A DNA stretch of 10,707 bases, from the NCBI GenBank assembly GCA_050015355.1, contig JBEKBO010000141.1:1-10707 (forward strand), given 5' to 3'. Below, piece after piece: positions 1 through 5,525 of the stretch. Position numbers and translations under genes: made by a program. This stretch comes from CAWBRT01 sp050015355 (GTDB lineage Bacteria; Acidobacteriota; Terriglobia; Terriglobales; Acidobacteriaceae). Under the pieces are notes generated by a model, which saw only the letters and a program-made list of their open reading frames with translations, was not told where the DNA came from and made no database searches. Positions within the stretch are counted from its first letter, which is position 1. Every line of letters begins with the position of its first letter.

Positions 1-163
1 GACTTCGGGCAAGCGCAAGCAATCGTGGCTGGTGTGGAGTGCACGGCGCACTATCTTGCCATCGATCTTCCGCATTCGGATGACATCTTTGTGATGGCGT
101 TTCCAGCCGAGACCACCGAAGCATTCTTGGAAGGCCATGTCCAGGCCTTTGCCTATTGGGGTG
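1..163 (+). mobile_element. istA: IS21-family transposase (IstA) internal fragment, truncated at both ends
   Basis: Frame 1 reads without interruption from the window edge. It starts DFGQAQAIVAGVECTAHYLA, continues with LPHSDDIFVMAFPAETTEAF, and ends LEGHVQAFAYWG. This matches the conserved core of IS21-family IstA transposases: an Asp-Phe/Trp-Gly block carrying the first catalytic Asp of the DDE site, then the LPxSxxxFVxAxPAETxEAFxxGHVxAFxxFGG block. The expected continuation (GGVP..ILYDN) is missing. From about position 164 the DNA belongs to a gene on the other strand, and the IstA frame reaches TGA at 193-195 after about ten unrelated codons. No istB helper ATPase and no terminal inverted repeat are present. 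It is therefore a dead remnant or one side of a rearrangement. The family call rests on remembered motifs; the exact right end is uncertain by a few bases. Confidence 0.8.
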
Positions 164-370
164 CCCAAAGTCGCACTTGCCGGTATATGCCATGACCATG
201 CCGTCGTCCGCGACCGCCACCCAGGAATCGAGCTTGGTGGGATCGATATGTGAAGGATGGGTGTCGAACGGACCTTGGGCAATGGCGAATGGCCCGGCCA
301 GCGATGCGGCACTGAAACTCACGATCAGGGCGCCCGAGCTTTTCAGAAAATCACGCCGTGAAAGGCTCAT
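164..370 (-). pseudogene. Truncated molybdopterin-binding subunit of a xanthine-dehydrogenase-family oxidoreductase (Tat-exported)
   Basis: The ATG at 370-368 overlaps the stop of the upstream [2Fe-2S] gene (ATGA, 4 bases), so the two were translationally coupled. The protein begins with a twin-arginine signal: SRRDFLK at residues 4-10, a hydrophobic stretch at about 13-30, and AIAQG as a likely cleavage area. The mature start (DSWVAVADDGMVMAYTGKCDFG, residues 48-69) is the typical N-terminus of the large Mo-cofactor subunits of isoquinoline 1-oxidoreductase / nicotinate dehydrogenase-type enzymes, where TGKxxxGQG normally follows. After residue 69 the similarity stops and antisense IS21 sequence begins. 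The frame stays open to the window edge but encodes nothing family-like. About 70 of the usual 700 or more residues remain, so the Mo site is lost here. An assembly or cloning chimera at this point cannot be excluded. Confidence 0.82.
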
Positions 371-834
371 ACATTCCTCGTATCGGCATACTTTCGAATC
401 GCGCGAAGCATGCGAACGTGAGCAAAGCAGCGGCACAAAACGCCTGCGAGGGCTTCGCGGATTTCCGGGTCAGAGGCCTTAGGTTTCTCGTCCAGGAGGG
501 CCTTGGCCGTCAGGATCACGCCGCTCAGGCAAAAGCCGCACTGCGCAGCCGCTTCGTCGATAAAAGCCTGTTGGATCGGGTGAGGTTTTTCCGGTGTGCC
601 GAGGCCTTCCAGCGTTGTAACCTCGTCTTGGCCGACCTCGCTGACCGGCATGACACAGGAGCGCACTGCCCGTCCGCGCAAGATAACTGTGCAGGCTCCG
701 CACTGGGCCATTCCGCAACCGAACTTCGGACCACGCAACCCAAGTTCGTCGCCCAGAACGTACAGCAGTGGTGTTGTCGGGTCGACGTCGACCGTTTGCA
801 GACGGCCATTCACCCTGAGTGAAATCGAGCTCAT
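367..834 (-). CDS. [2Fe-2S] subunit of an isoquinoline 1-oxidoreductase / aldehyde-dehydrogenase-type molybdenum hydroxylase
   Basis: This is the small electron-transfer subunit of a molybdenum hydroxylase. It passes electrons from the Mo-cofactor subunit through two [2Fe-2S] clusters. The 155-residue length is normal for the family. The N-terminal plant-ferredoxin-type domain (residues 1-75) has Cys40, Cys45, Cys48 and Cys60 (CGMAQCGAC...C). The C-terminal four-helix domain has Cys99, Cys102, Cys134 and Cys136 (CGFC...CRC). All eight ligands are therefore present. The usual GNLCRCGTY reads GVLCRCFAH, a mild deviation. Such subunits carry no signal of their own and are typically co-exported with the Tat-bearing large subunit. 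The next gene starts inside this stop codon but is truncated, so the protein is probably orphaned unless the partner survives elsewhere. The substrate cannot be deduced. Confidence 0.93.
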   Translation of the reverse strand: MSSISLRVNGRLQTVDVDPTTPLLYVLGDELGLRGPKFGCGMAQCGACTVILRGRAVRSCVMPVSEVGQDEVTTLEGLGTPEKPHPIQQAFIDEAAAQCGFCLSGVILTAKALLDEKPKASDPEIREALAGVLCRCFAHVRMLRAIRKYADTRNV

Positions 835-848
835 AGCAACGCCTTGCG

Positions 849-877
849 TGTAATCTGTGACTCAGTGACAGCTTCAA
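849..877 (-). promoter_or_regulatory. Candidate promoter with a palindromic operator for the [2Fe-2S] gene
   Basis: On the minus strand TTGAAG (877-872) and ATTACA (854-849) are separated by exactly 17 bases. These are weak-to-fair -35 and -10 matches placed 14 bases before the ATG at 834. The 17-base spacer (855-871) is itself an almost perfect palindrome, CTGTGACTCAGTGACAG: eight-base arms with one mismatched pair around a central base. A repressor or activator bound here would sit on the polymerase site. A weak AAGG Shine-Dalgarno element lies at 845-842. Promoter and operator are predictions from the sequence only. Confidence 0.4.
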
Positions 878-1350
878 TGTCCACTTAGCTTTCGATGCTG
901 GAAGTAGCCTTGGCTGATACGAGTGGAAAGGAATTTATCAGAGGTAGGGATACCGCCAGCGGGACGACCGTTGGCACGAGAACTGCACGCTTCCCACGAT
1001 CGGCCAGGAGGTAAACAAATAGCCTCGGCAGAGCGCATTCATAGTTGCCATCCTCGCGCAGCTGGTGGCGGGCCCGTTGGCCGATGTGCAGAAATCAATT
1101 TTGCCCTATATGCCTTGAGGGACGAGGGTTCGGCATCCCTGAGCATGCGGCGCACGCTTTTTGAGCCGTCAAAGGCAAATTGCACCATGCCGGGGCAACC
1201 AGAAGAGGGACCGGGCCCCGGAGGGAGGACCGCGCGAGGGATGTTAACTAACGTGCGGAGTGAAAAGGGCTAGCCATATGAGATCGCAAGGACACTTTGA
1301 CCGACCCTGGCAGTGTTCGCGAGTTGCGGTTGTGAACACCTGGCAACTAG
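878..1350. other. Long non-coding stretch between the oxidoreductase and the excisionase-like gene
   Basis: I see no convincing gene here. A 116-codon plus-strand frame (923-1273) gives low-complexity peptide unlike any family I know and has no good ribosome site. A 49-codon minus frame (1188-1039) is also unsupported. The right end holds nested inverted repeats: GTGTTC at 1313-1318 pairs with GAACAC at 1334-1339, and AGTTGC at 1322-1327 pairs with GCAACT at 1343-1348. The heptamer CTAGCCA occurs twice, near 1270 and 1347. These repeats lie just before the excisionase-like gene and could be its operator or recombinase/excisionase binding sites. This is inference only. Confidence 0.4.
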
Positions 1351-1368
1351 CCACTCGGAGTGTGTGCG

Positions 1369-1815
1369 ATGCACGCTCTTGCTCTTAGATCTCAATCCTT
1401 AACCGCCACAGTCCAGGAAACGGACAGGCTCGTGCCCGTCTCAGCTGTTGCCTCTTGGCTCGGTATGTCAGAGGGCGCCGTGCTGGAGATGATTGACCAG
1501 CATAATGCTCATATCCGCCAAACCACTGATTCCCCGCGGGCAGGAACCGGTGAAGGATTACCCTTGCGAGCTCACGCAGCCCGCGACTCGCGAAGACCTA
1601 GCCTGGAACTGATCTCAGCGAATGCCGCTGCGAGAATGCTAGCGACCACTCCGGCAACGCTCAAGTACTGGCGAATCGTCGGCAAGGGACCGACCGCCTA
1701 CAAAATTGGGTCCCGCTGGAAGTACAATTGTTCCGACGTTCTTGCGTTTGCCGAATCGGGCAAACACATCGCTTCCGTGCGGGTGGCCGTGGAGGAAAAC
1801 CTTGAGCGTCTATAA
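1369..1815 (+). CDS. Small helix-turn-helix protein, excisionase/AlpA-like, partner of the integrase
   Basis: A 148-residue protein starts at ATG 1369, preceded by GGAG at 1357-1360 with an 8-base gap. An in-frame GTG at 1360 is less well placed. Two possible helix-turn-helix segments are visible. Residues 22-44 (VPVSAVASWLGMSEGAVLEM) look like the first. Residues 81-131 (LISANAAARML..TPATLKYWR...YKIGSRWKYN..DVLAFAES) have the layout of the MerR-like excisionase/AlpA fold: recognition helix, wing with a basic IGSRWKY strand, then a closing helix. A proline-, arginine- and glycine-rich linker (about 50-78) joins them. The last 14 bases overlap the integrase start, so the pair is almost certainly one operon. 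Likely role: directionality factor or transcription regulator of the island. The function is inferred from fold and context; no specific family is proven. Confidence 0.7.
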   Translation: MHALALRSQSLTATVQETDRLVPVSAVASWLGMSEGAVLEMIDQHNAHIRQTTDSPRAGTGEGLPLRAHAARDSRRPSLELISANAAARMLATTPATLKYWRIVGKGPTAYKIGSRWKYNCSDVLAFAESGKHIASVRVAVEENLERL

Positions 1816-2863
1816 GAGAGGTGGGGTGTTCCACTTCGATTTCAGTATTCGTGGTGTCAGATATCGCGGTTCAACAGAGCTGCGAAAGAAACACGCCGCG
1901 GAGATGGTGAAGGCCCAGTTGAAGATGGAGGCGCGGGCTAAGCGGTTACAGTCCGCGGCAAATCAATCGTTAACTCTTAAAGGGTTCGCGCCAATATTTC
2001 TGGAGTGAATGGAAACCGCGCGATCCCGCAAAACCAAGGGCGAGTTGGTTGCCGACACGAAACGGTATTACAGGAACGGTTGGCGCTTGCTCGAAAGCAC
2101 ACAATTGGCCGCAATGAAACTCTCCGAGATTGGGCGCGACGATGTGGAGGCGCTGAAATTTTCAGGCGGCCCTTATAACGGAAACTGCGCTCTGCGGACG
2201 CTCCGTAGAATGCTCAACCGAGCCCACGAACTTGGACTCACTTCCCGGCCGGACGCATTCAGCCTTATGCCAGAAATCAGTCGCGAACGAACTCTGACGA
2301 GGGCCGAGGAAACACGGTTCTTGATGGTCGCAAAACAACCACTTCACGATGTGGTCGTTTGCATACTGGATTCGGGCATGAGACCAGAGGAAATCTTTCG
2401 CATGGGCTGGGAGCATGTCTGCTGGGAGCAACGGGAGTACTTTATCCCCTTTGGCAAGACGAGCAAGTCGCGACGTCACGTTCCGATCAGCCGGAGGATG
2501 TACGACAACCTGATCGCCAGGTGGCATGCTGCCGGTAAGCCGCAAACCGGTTGGGTCTTTCCCTGCAGAGTGACGAAGGCGGGAAACCCGATTTCTCCTA
2601 CTGGCCACATTACCACTGTCGAAAAACAGTTCTTGGCGGCAAGGGCGGCCGCCCAGCTGCCGAAAGAGGTTGTGCTCTACACGTCCAGGCACACCTTCGG
2701 TACGAGGGCCTACAAGGGATCAAGAAATCTCAAGGCGGTAATGGACGTGATGGGACACGCGGACATAAAGACAACGATGCGCTACCAGCACCCAGAGGTC
2801 GATTTAGTGCGGGACGCCATCGAGCAGCAGCACAATGACACAAAACACGTCACAGCTCAGTAA
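1802..2863 (+). pseudogene. int: Tyrosine recombinase / phage-type integrase interrupted by an in-frame TGA (68 + 284 residues)
   Basis: The recombinase starts at TTG 1802, six bases after GGAGG at 1791-1795 and inside the end of the preceding gene. The first 68 residues (SVYKRGGVFHFDF...RYRGST) are the usual arm-binding beta-sheet domain. They end FAPIFLE and then TGA (2006-2008), where relatives commonly have FLEW, so a single TGG-to-TGA change fits. The same frame continues at once with ATG 2009 for 284 residues. That part holds the core-binding domain (about 10-90) and the catalytic domain with Arg125 (DSGMRPEE), Lys151 or Lys153, Arg227 (TSRHTFGTR; the first box-II His is replaced by Tyr), His250 (MGHADIKTT) and Tyr259 (MRYQHP). 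The catalytic set is otherwise complete. It may be a one-mutation pseudogene, or a split enzyme restarted at 2009 with GGAG at 2002-2005. Its 3' end faces a tRNA gene. Confidence 0.87.
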
Positions 2864-2899
2864 ATTGTGATAACGGAGAGCGGTAAGGGATTGATTTAT

Positions 2900-2973
2900 T
2901 GGCTGCCCCCCAGGGATTCGAACCCCGATATGCTGATCCAGAGTCAGCTGTCCTGCCGTTGAACGAGGGGGCA
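2900..2973 (-). tRNA. tRNA-Gln (anticodon CTG), CCA encoded
   Basis: The minus strand folds into a complete 74-base cloverleaf. The acceptor stem is TGCCCCC (2973-2967) with GGGGGCA (2910-2904). The D stem is GTTC/GGAC. The anticodon stem is GCTGA/TCAGC with loop CTCTGGA, giving anticodon CTG at 2941-2939. The T arm has the loop TTCGAAT. The discriminator base is G (2903), and the 3' CCA is encoded at 2902-2900. It decodes CAG as glutamine. Its 3' end points at the integrase gene, 36 bases away, so it is the probable attachment site of the mobile region to its left. No second copy of the tRNA 3' end is visible in 1-2860. Confidence 0.96.
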
Positions 2974-3025
2974 CCAGGCTAGCCGCGCCGTGAGGTGAAA
3001 AACGGGCGTCTGATCGGACTTTTCA

Positions 3026-3054
3026 ATCATAAATGCGCCTGCAGAGTGCGTCAA
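3026..3054 (-). promoter_or_regulatory. Strong sigma-70 promoter of tRNA-Gln
   Basis: On the minus strand TTGACG (3054-3049), a 17-base spacer and TATGAT (3031-3026) match the sigma-70 consensus at five of six positions each. Predicted transcription start is near 3019, which gives a 5' leader of about 45 bases before the tRNA at 2973. Such a near-consensus promoter is typical of stable RNA genes. Confidence 0.75.
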
Positions 3055-3132
3055 CAGCGCAACGACTGCAATCACCATCGCCATCGTGGCGAGCTGTGCG
3101 TTGGCGTTCCAGAGACCACTTCATAGCGCTCT

Positions 3133-3633
3133 CTAAACTTGCATCGCACCGCTCAGCGGTGCAGGCCAATCCAGTTTATTGTGACGCGCGAGGATGTCAT
3201 CGATCTTTCGCGCTATCTCATCCGGAAACGGTGCGGTCTTGCGCACCTTGAGGTCGACGAATGCGTTCATGCACTCAAAGGTTGTAGCCAGTTTGCCTCG
3301 CGTTACGTTCACCATGAACATCAGGTAATGCAGACGCTTGGCCGAGCGCGCAACAAATCTCATATAAACGGCCACCTCTTCGCCCGGATTCACTTCGCTG
3401 AGAAAATGCATATGATGTTCCAGGTCGAAGGTGCCGGTCCCGTGCTGGCTGTGGTACTCGCGGGTTAGTCCGATTCGGTCGTGCAGAATGTCTCCCGCAT
3501 CGTCAAAGATTGCCAGGTACCAGCGCATGTTCATGTGGCCGTTATCATCGCGGTATTCTTCGGGCACCGTCATTTTCAGACAGGCGGGACTCAGCGTTAG
3601 AATCTCTTGCGGAGAAATGGAGGACATCTTCAT
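3133..3633 (-). CDS. Hotdog-fold acyl-CoA thioesterase (thioesterase-like superfamily)
   Basis: A 166-residue cytoplasmic protein of the 4-hydroxybenzoyl-CoA thioesterase / YbgC-like hotdog group, expected to hydrolyse an acyl-CoA thioester to free acid and CoA. From the ATG at 3633, the helix-start motif DDNGHMNMRWYLAIFDDAG (29-47) corresponds to the family's D-x-x-GHxNNxxY active-site stretch, with Asp30, His33 and Asn35 the candidate catalytic or polar residues. The later strand-rich part (GTFDLEHHMHFLSEVNPGEE, KRLHYLMFMVNV, LATTFECMNAFVDL) gives the curved beta-sheet. The length is typical. Three in-frame ATGs lie at 3642, 3633 and 3627. I favour 3633 because a TAGGAT -10 element ends seven bases before it; the first ATG lies partly inside that hexamer. 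The gene is divergent from the GNAT operon. The substrate is unknown. Confidence 0.85.
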   Translation of the reverse strand: MKMSSISPQEILTLSPACLKMTVPEEYRDDNGHMNMRWYLAIFDDAGDILHDRIGLTREYHSQHGTGTFDLEHHMHFLSEVNPGEEVAVYMRFVARSAKRLHYLMFMVNVTRGKLATTFECMNAFVDLKVRKTAPFPDEIARKIDDILARHNKLDWPAPLSGAMQV

Positions 3634-3640
3634 AGCCCCC

Positions 3641-3668
3641 ATCCTACACGCCGCTCACAAGGGCGCAA
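3641..3668 (-). promoter_or_regulatory. Predicted promoter of the thioesterase gene, probably giving a leaderless mRNA
   Basis: TAGGAT (3646-3641) is a good -10 element, and TTGCGC (3668-3663) lies 16 bases upstream as a partial -35. The -10 ends only seven bases before the ATG at 3633, so transcription would start at or next to the start codon. No separate Shine-Dalgarno site fits. Predicted from sequence only. Confidence 0.45.
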
Positions 3669-3763
3669 ATCGAAAGCCGCGCATCTAACCGGCTGCGGGA
3701 AACAGGAGTCTAAGCTGTTTCATAACTCACTTCAGGCTGGAGTGAACGGCGGGCAAGGTGACG

Positions 3764-4069
3764 ATGAACAACGTCGAATCGCCCGAGGTCTTGAACAACG
3801 CGAACGCCCATCGATTTGAGCTTCATGCGGGCGAATCGATGGCGTGGCTCGATTACCGCCTGCAAAACCGCACGATTGTCCTTGTGCACACGGAAGTACC
3901 GCCAGAGCTTGCGGGCCGTGGTGTGGGAGCGAAACTGGTCAAAGCGTCGCTGGAGTACGCCCGCGAGTCGGGTCTCACGGTCGTTCCACGCTGCTCCTTT
4001 GCTGCCGCTTACATTCGCAAAAATCAGCAATACCAGGCGCTGCTCGAGCCCTCCGGCGGCACGCGCTGA
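3764..4069 (+). CDS. Small GNAT-fold N-acetyltransferase-like protein (YidJ/NATD1-type)
   Basis: A 101-residue single-domain protein of the short GCN5-related acetyltransferase group (Pfam Acetyltransf_CG type). Recognisable parts from the ATG at 3764: an opening strand HRFELHAGESMAWLDYRLQN (about 16-35), then TIVLVHTEVPPELAGRGVGA (37-56), which contains the acetyl-CoA pyrophosphate-binding loop (Q/R)GxGxG/A as AGRGVGAKLV. It closes with GLTVVPRCSFAAAYIRKNQQ, the family's signature (VVPxCxFxxxYIxxxxxY). ATG 3764 is preferred over GTG 3758 because AAGG at 3755-3758 is correctly spaced for it. It probably acetylates a small molecule or protein amine, but members are poorly characterised. The next gene's ribosome site overlaps this stop codon, so the two form an operon. 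Confidence 0.85.
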   Translation: MNNVESPEVLNNANAHRFELHAGESMAWLDYRLQNRTIVLVHTEVPPELAGRGVGAKLVKASLEYARESGLTVVPRCSFAAAYIRKNQQYQALLEPSGGTR

Positions 4070-4073
4070 GGAG
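4068..4073 (+). promoter_or_regulatory. Shine-Dalgarno site overlapping the GNAT stop codon
   Basis: GAGGAG begins within the TGA (4067-4069) of the GNAT gene and lies six bases before the ATG at 4080. Ribosomes finishing the first gene therefore uncover or reuse this site. This fixes the start of the metallopeptidase-like gene and ties the two together translationally. Confidence 0.7.
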
Positions 4074-4079
4074 TCGTAA

Positions 4080-5444
4080 ATGGACGAGCTTGCACGTTCG
4101 CTTGCCGAAGCCATTATCGGTATCGACACACTTTGGGGCGGCGATGTCATGTGTCCCTCCGGAGCCGGGCGGTTTATCGCCGACTCATGGTTCGCCGATG
4201 AGCCGCTGCCGCATGCCTACACCGCTCCGGCCGCCGCGCGCTTGCGCGAAACGGGCGGTGTCTCCGGCCCCAGGGCCGACCGCGAAGCCGTGGACAGTTA
4301 TCTGCGCCAGGTGGACATTCCGGCGGCCATTGCCGCGGTGCGCAAGTTCACGCGGAACTCCGCATCGTCACCCGGGCGCGACGACTTTGACTTTCTTGGG
4401 GGGCTCGCCGTTTGCTTGCAAGCCATGTGGGATCTGGCGATGGAGATGCTCGGCAAGGGTAATCCGGTGCCATATGAGCGCTGCGTCGAGGCCTCCACCG
4501 GCAAGCCGCCGCAGCCTTCGCAACCGCAGAGCAAGCGGGCGCGTCTGGCCGAGTTGCTCGGCAAGGCAGGTCACGCCACCACCGGGGCTGACGGCCTATT
4601 GCAGGCCGTCGACGCCTGGCGTCGAGAGCGGGTGATTCCCATGGCATCCGTCCGCGCCTTGGGTGCGGCCGTCATCTCTTACTTCGACAACCTGACCGTC
4701 GCCAATCTGCTGCCGTATCTGCCCGCCGAGCTGGCGCACGTTCCTCGGGCCAACATCGAATTCCTGCCGGTCAAGGATGCCTGGTTTTCCGGTTCGATGA
4801 ACTACGTCGGCCGCGCCCGCAACCCGGATGGCAGCCCAAAGTACGAAGCGAGTTACGAGATCAACGCTTCCCTCCAGATTTCCGTGCCGGAGTTCGAACA
4901 ATTGGTGAGTCACGAAGTCGTGCCGGGGCACGTGACCACCTTCGCCTATCTGCAAAATTTGTACGTACGCGGATTGGCGGGCTTTGAGGCGACCGTCCTG
5001 ACCATGAATACGCGCGCCGCCACCCTCTTCGAGGGCTTGGCCAACAATGCCATCCTGATCGCGCACGGCGTAACTGAAATCGAACAGTTGCCCGATGAAG
5101 ATTTGCAGATCAGGGTGCTCCTGGCCCTGCTTCAGGACGACGCCAAGAATCAGTCGTCGTTTTTGACCTGGGGCGAGGGCAGGAAGAAAGAGGAGGTCGC
5201 CCCGATTTTGCGCCGCGATTTCCTGGTCAGCGAAGAGCGCGCCGATAAGCTCTCGGGCGCTTGGGGACGGCATCCTCTGCTCGGCCGCATGTACCTGCCG
5301 GCCTACCGCTCCGGCACTGAAAGAGTTGCGGAGCTACGGCGAAAGTATCCGCCCGAGCGCGTTCTGCCGGCCATCTATGGCTGCTTGGGGCTGGTCGATA
5401 TCGTAACCGTCGAGCAGGTGTTGCGCGGTAAGCGGCGAGGCTGA
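4080..5444 (+). CDS. HExxPGH metallopeptidase-like protein, DUF885-related, cytoplasmic
   Basis: A 454-residue, largely helical protein. The gluzincin-type zinc motif SHEVVPGHVTTF places His278 and His284 as ligands and Glu279 as the general base. A downstream glutamate in TLFEGLAN (Glu318) sits where the third ligand is expected (EGxA in DUF885/M32-like proteins). The C-terminal third (GRKKEEV...LSGAWGRHPLLGRMYLPAYR...PPERVLPAIYG) resembles the helical tail of DUF885 proteins. Unlike most DUF885 proteins it has no signal peptide and is shorter than their usual roughly 550-600 residues, so it should act in the cytoplasm. The substrate is unknown; a peptidase or carboxypeptidase role is inferred from the motif. 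It is translated from its own strong ribosome site directly after the GNAT gene. The family assignment is from memory of motifs, not a search. Confidence 0.75.
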   Translation: MDELARSLAEAIIGIDTLWGGDVMCPSGAGRFIADSWFADEPLPHAYTAPAAARLRETGGVSGPRADREAVDSYLRQVDIPAAIAAVRKFTRNSASSPGRDDFDFLGGLAVCLQAMWDLAMEMLGKGNPVPYERCVEASTGKPPQPSQPQSKRARLAELLGKAGHATTGADGLLQAVDAWRRERVIPMASVRALGAAVISYFDNLTVANLLPYLPAELAHVPRANIEFLPVKDAWFSGSMNYVGRARNPDGSPKYEASYEINASLQISVPEFEQLVSHEVVPGHVTTFAYLQNLYVRGLAGFEATVLTMNTRAATLFEGLANNAILIAHGVTEIEQLPDEDLQIRVLLALLQDDAKNQSSFLTWGEGRKKEEVAPILRRDFLVSEERADKLSGAWGRHPLLGRMYLPAYRSGTERVAELRRKYPPERVLPAIYGCLGLVDIVTVEQVLRGKRRG

Positions 5445-5487
5445 CGGCCACGCGGGTTGGATTTTCGCGCTCCGGACTTCGCTCCCC

Positions 5488-5517
5488 GATACACCGATTC
5501 CCAAATCGCTTTAGAAT
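5488..5517 (+). promoter_or_regulatory. Predicted promoter of the esterase gene, leaderless type
   Basis: TAGAAT at 5512-5517 is a good -10 element. A weak -35 (GATACA, 5488-5493) lies 18 bases upstream. Only eight bases separate the -10 from the ATG at 5526, and there is no Shine-Dalgarno sequence. Transcription would therefore begin at or one or two bases before the start codon. It also marks the esterase as a separate unit from the operon ending at 5444. Confidence 0.5.
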
Positions 5518-5525
5518 AGCTCGCG

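Noticed and set aside
1039..1188. 49-codon minus-strand frame (MVQFAFDGSKSVRRML...)
   Set aside because: Composition looks somewhat protein-like, but it is short, has no ribosome site and matches no family I know; not enough to call a gene.
923..1273. 116-codon plus-strand open frame in the long gap
   Set aside because: No Shine-Dalgarno site, rare mix of residues with Gly/Pro-Arg-rich low complexity, and no recognisable motif; likely chance in GC-rich DNA.
2863..2885. AATTGTGATAACGG after the integrase resembles part of the lac operator
   Set aside because: Partial match only, wrong symmetry and no regulated gene adjacent; coincidence.
4596..5273. 225-codon minus-strand frame opposite the metallopeptidase-like gene
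   Set aside because: Antisense shadow of a well-supported gene with zinc motif and ribosome site; GC-rich third positions keep the opposite frame open.
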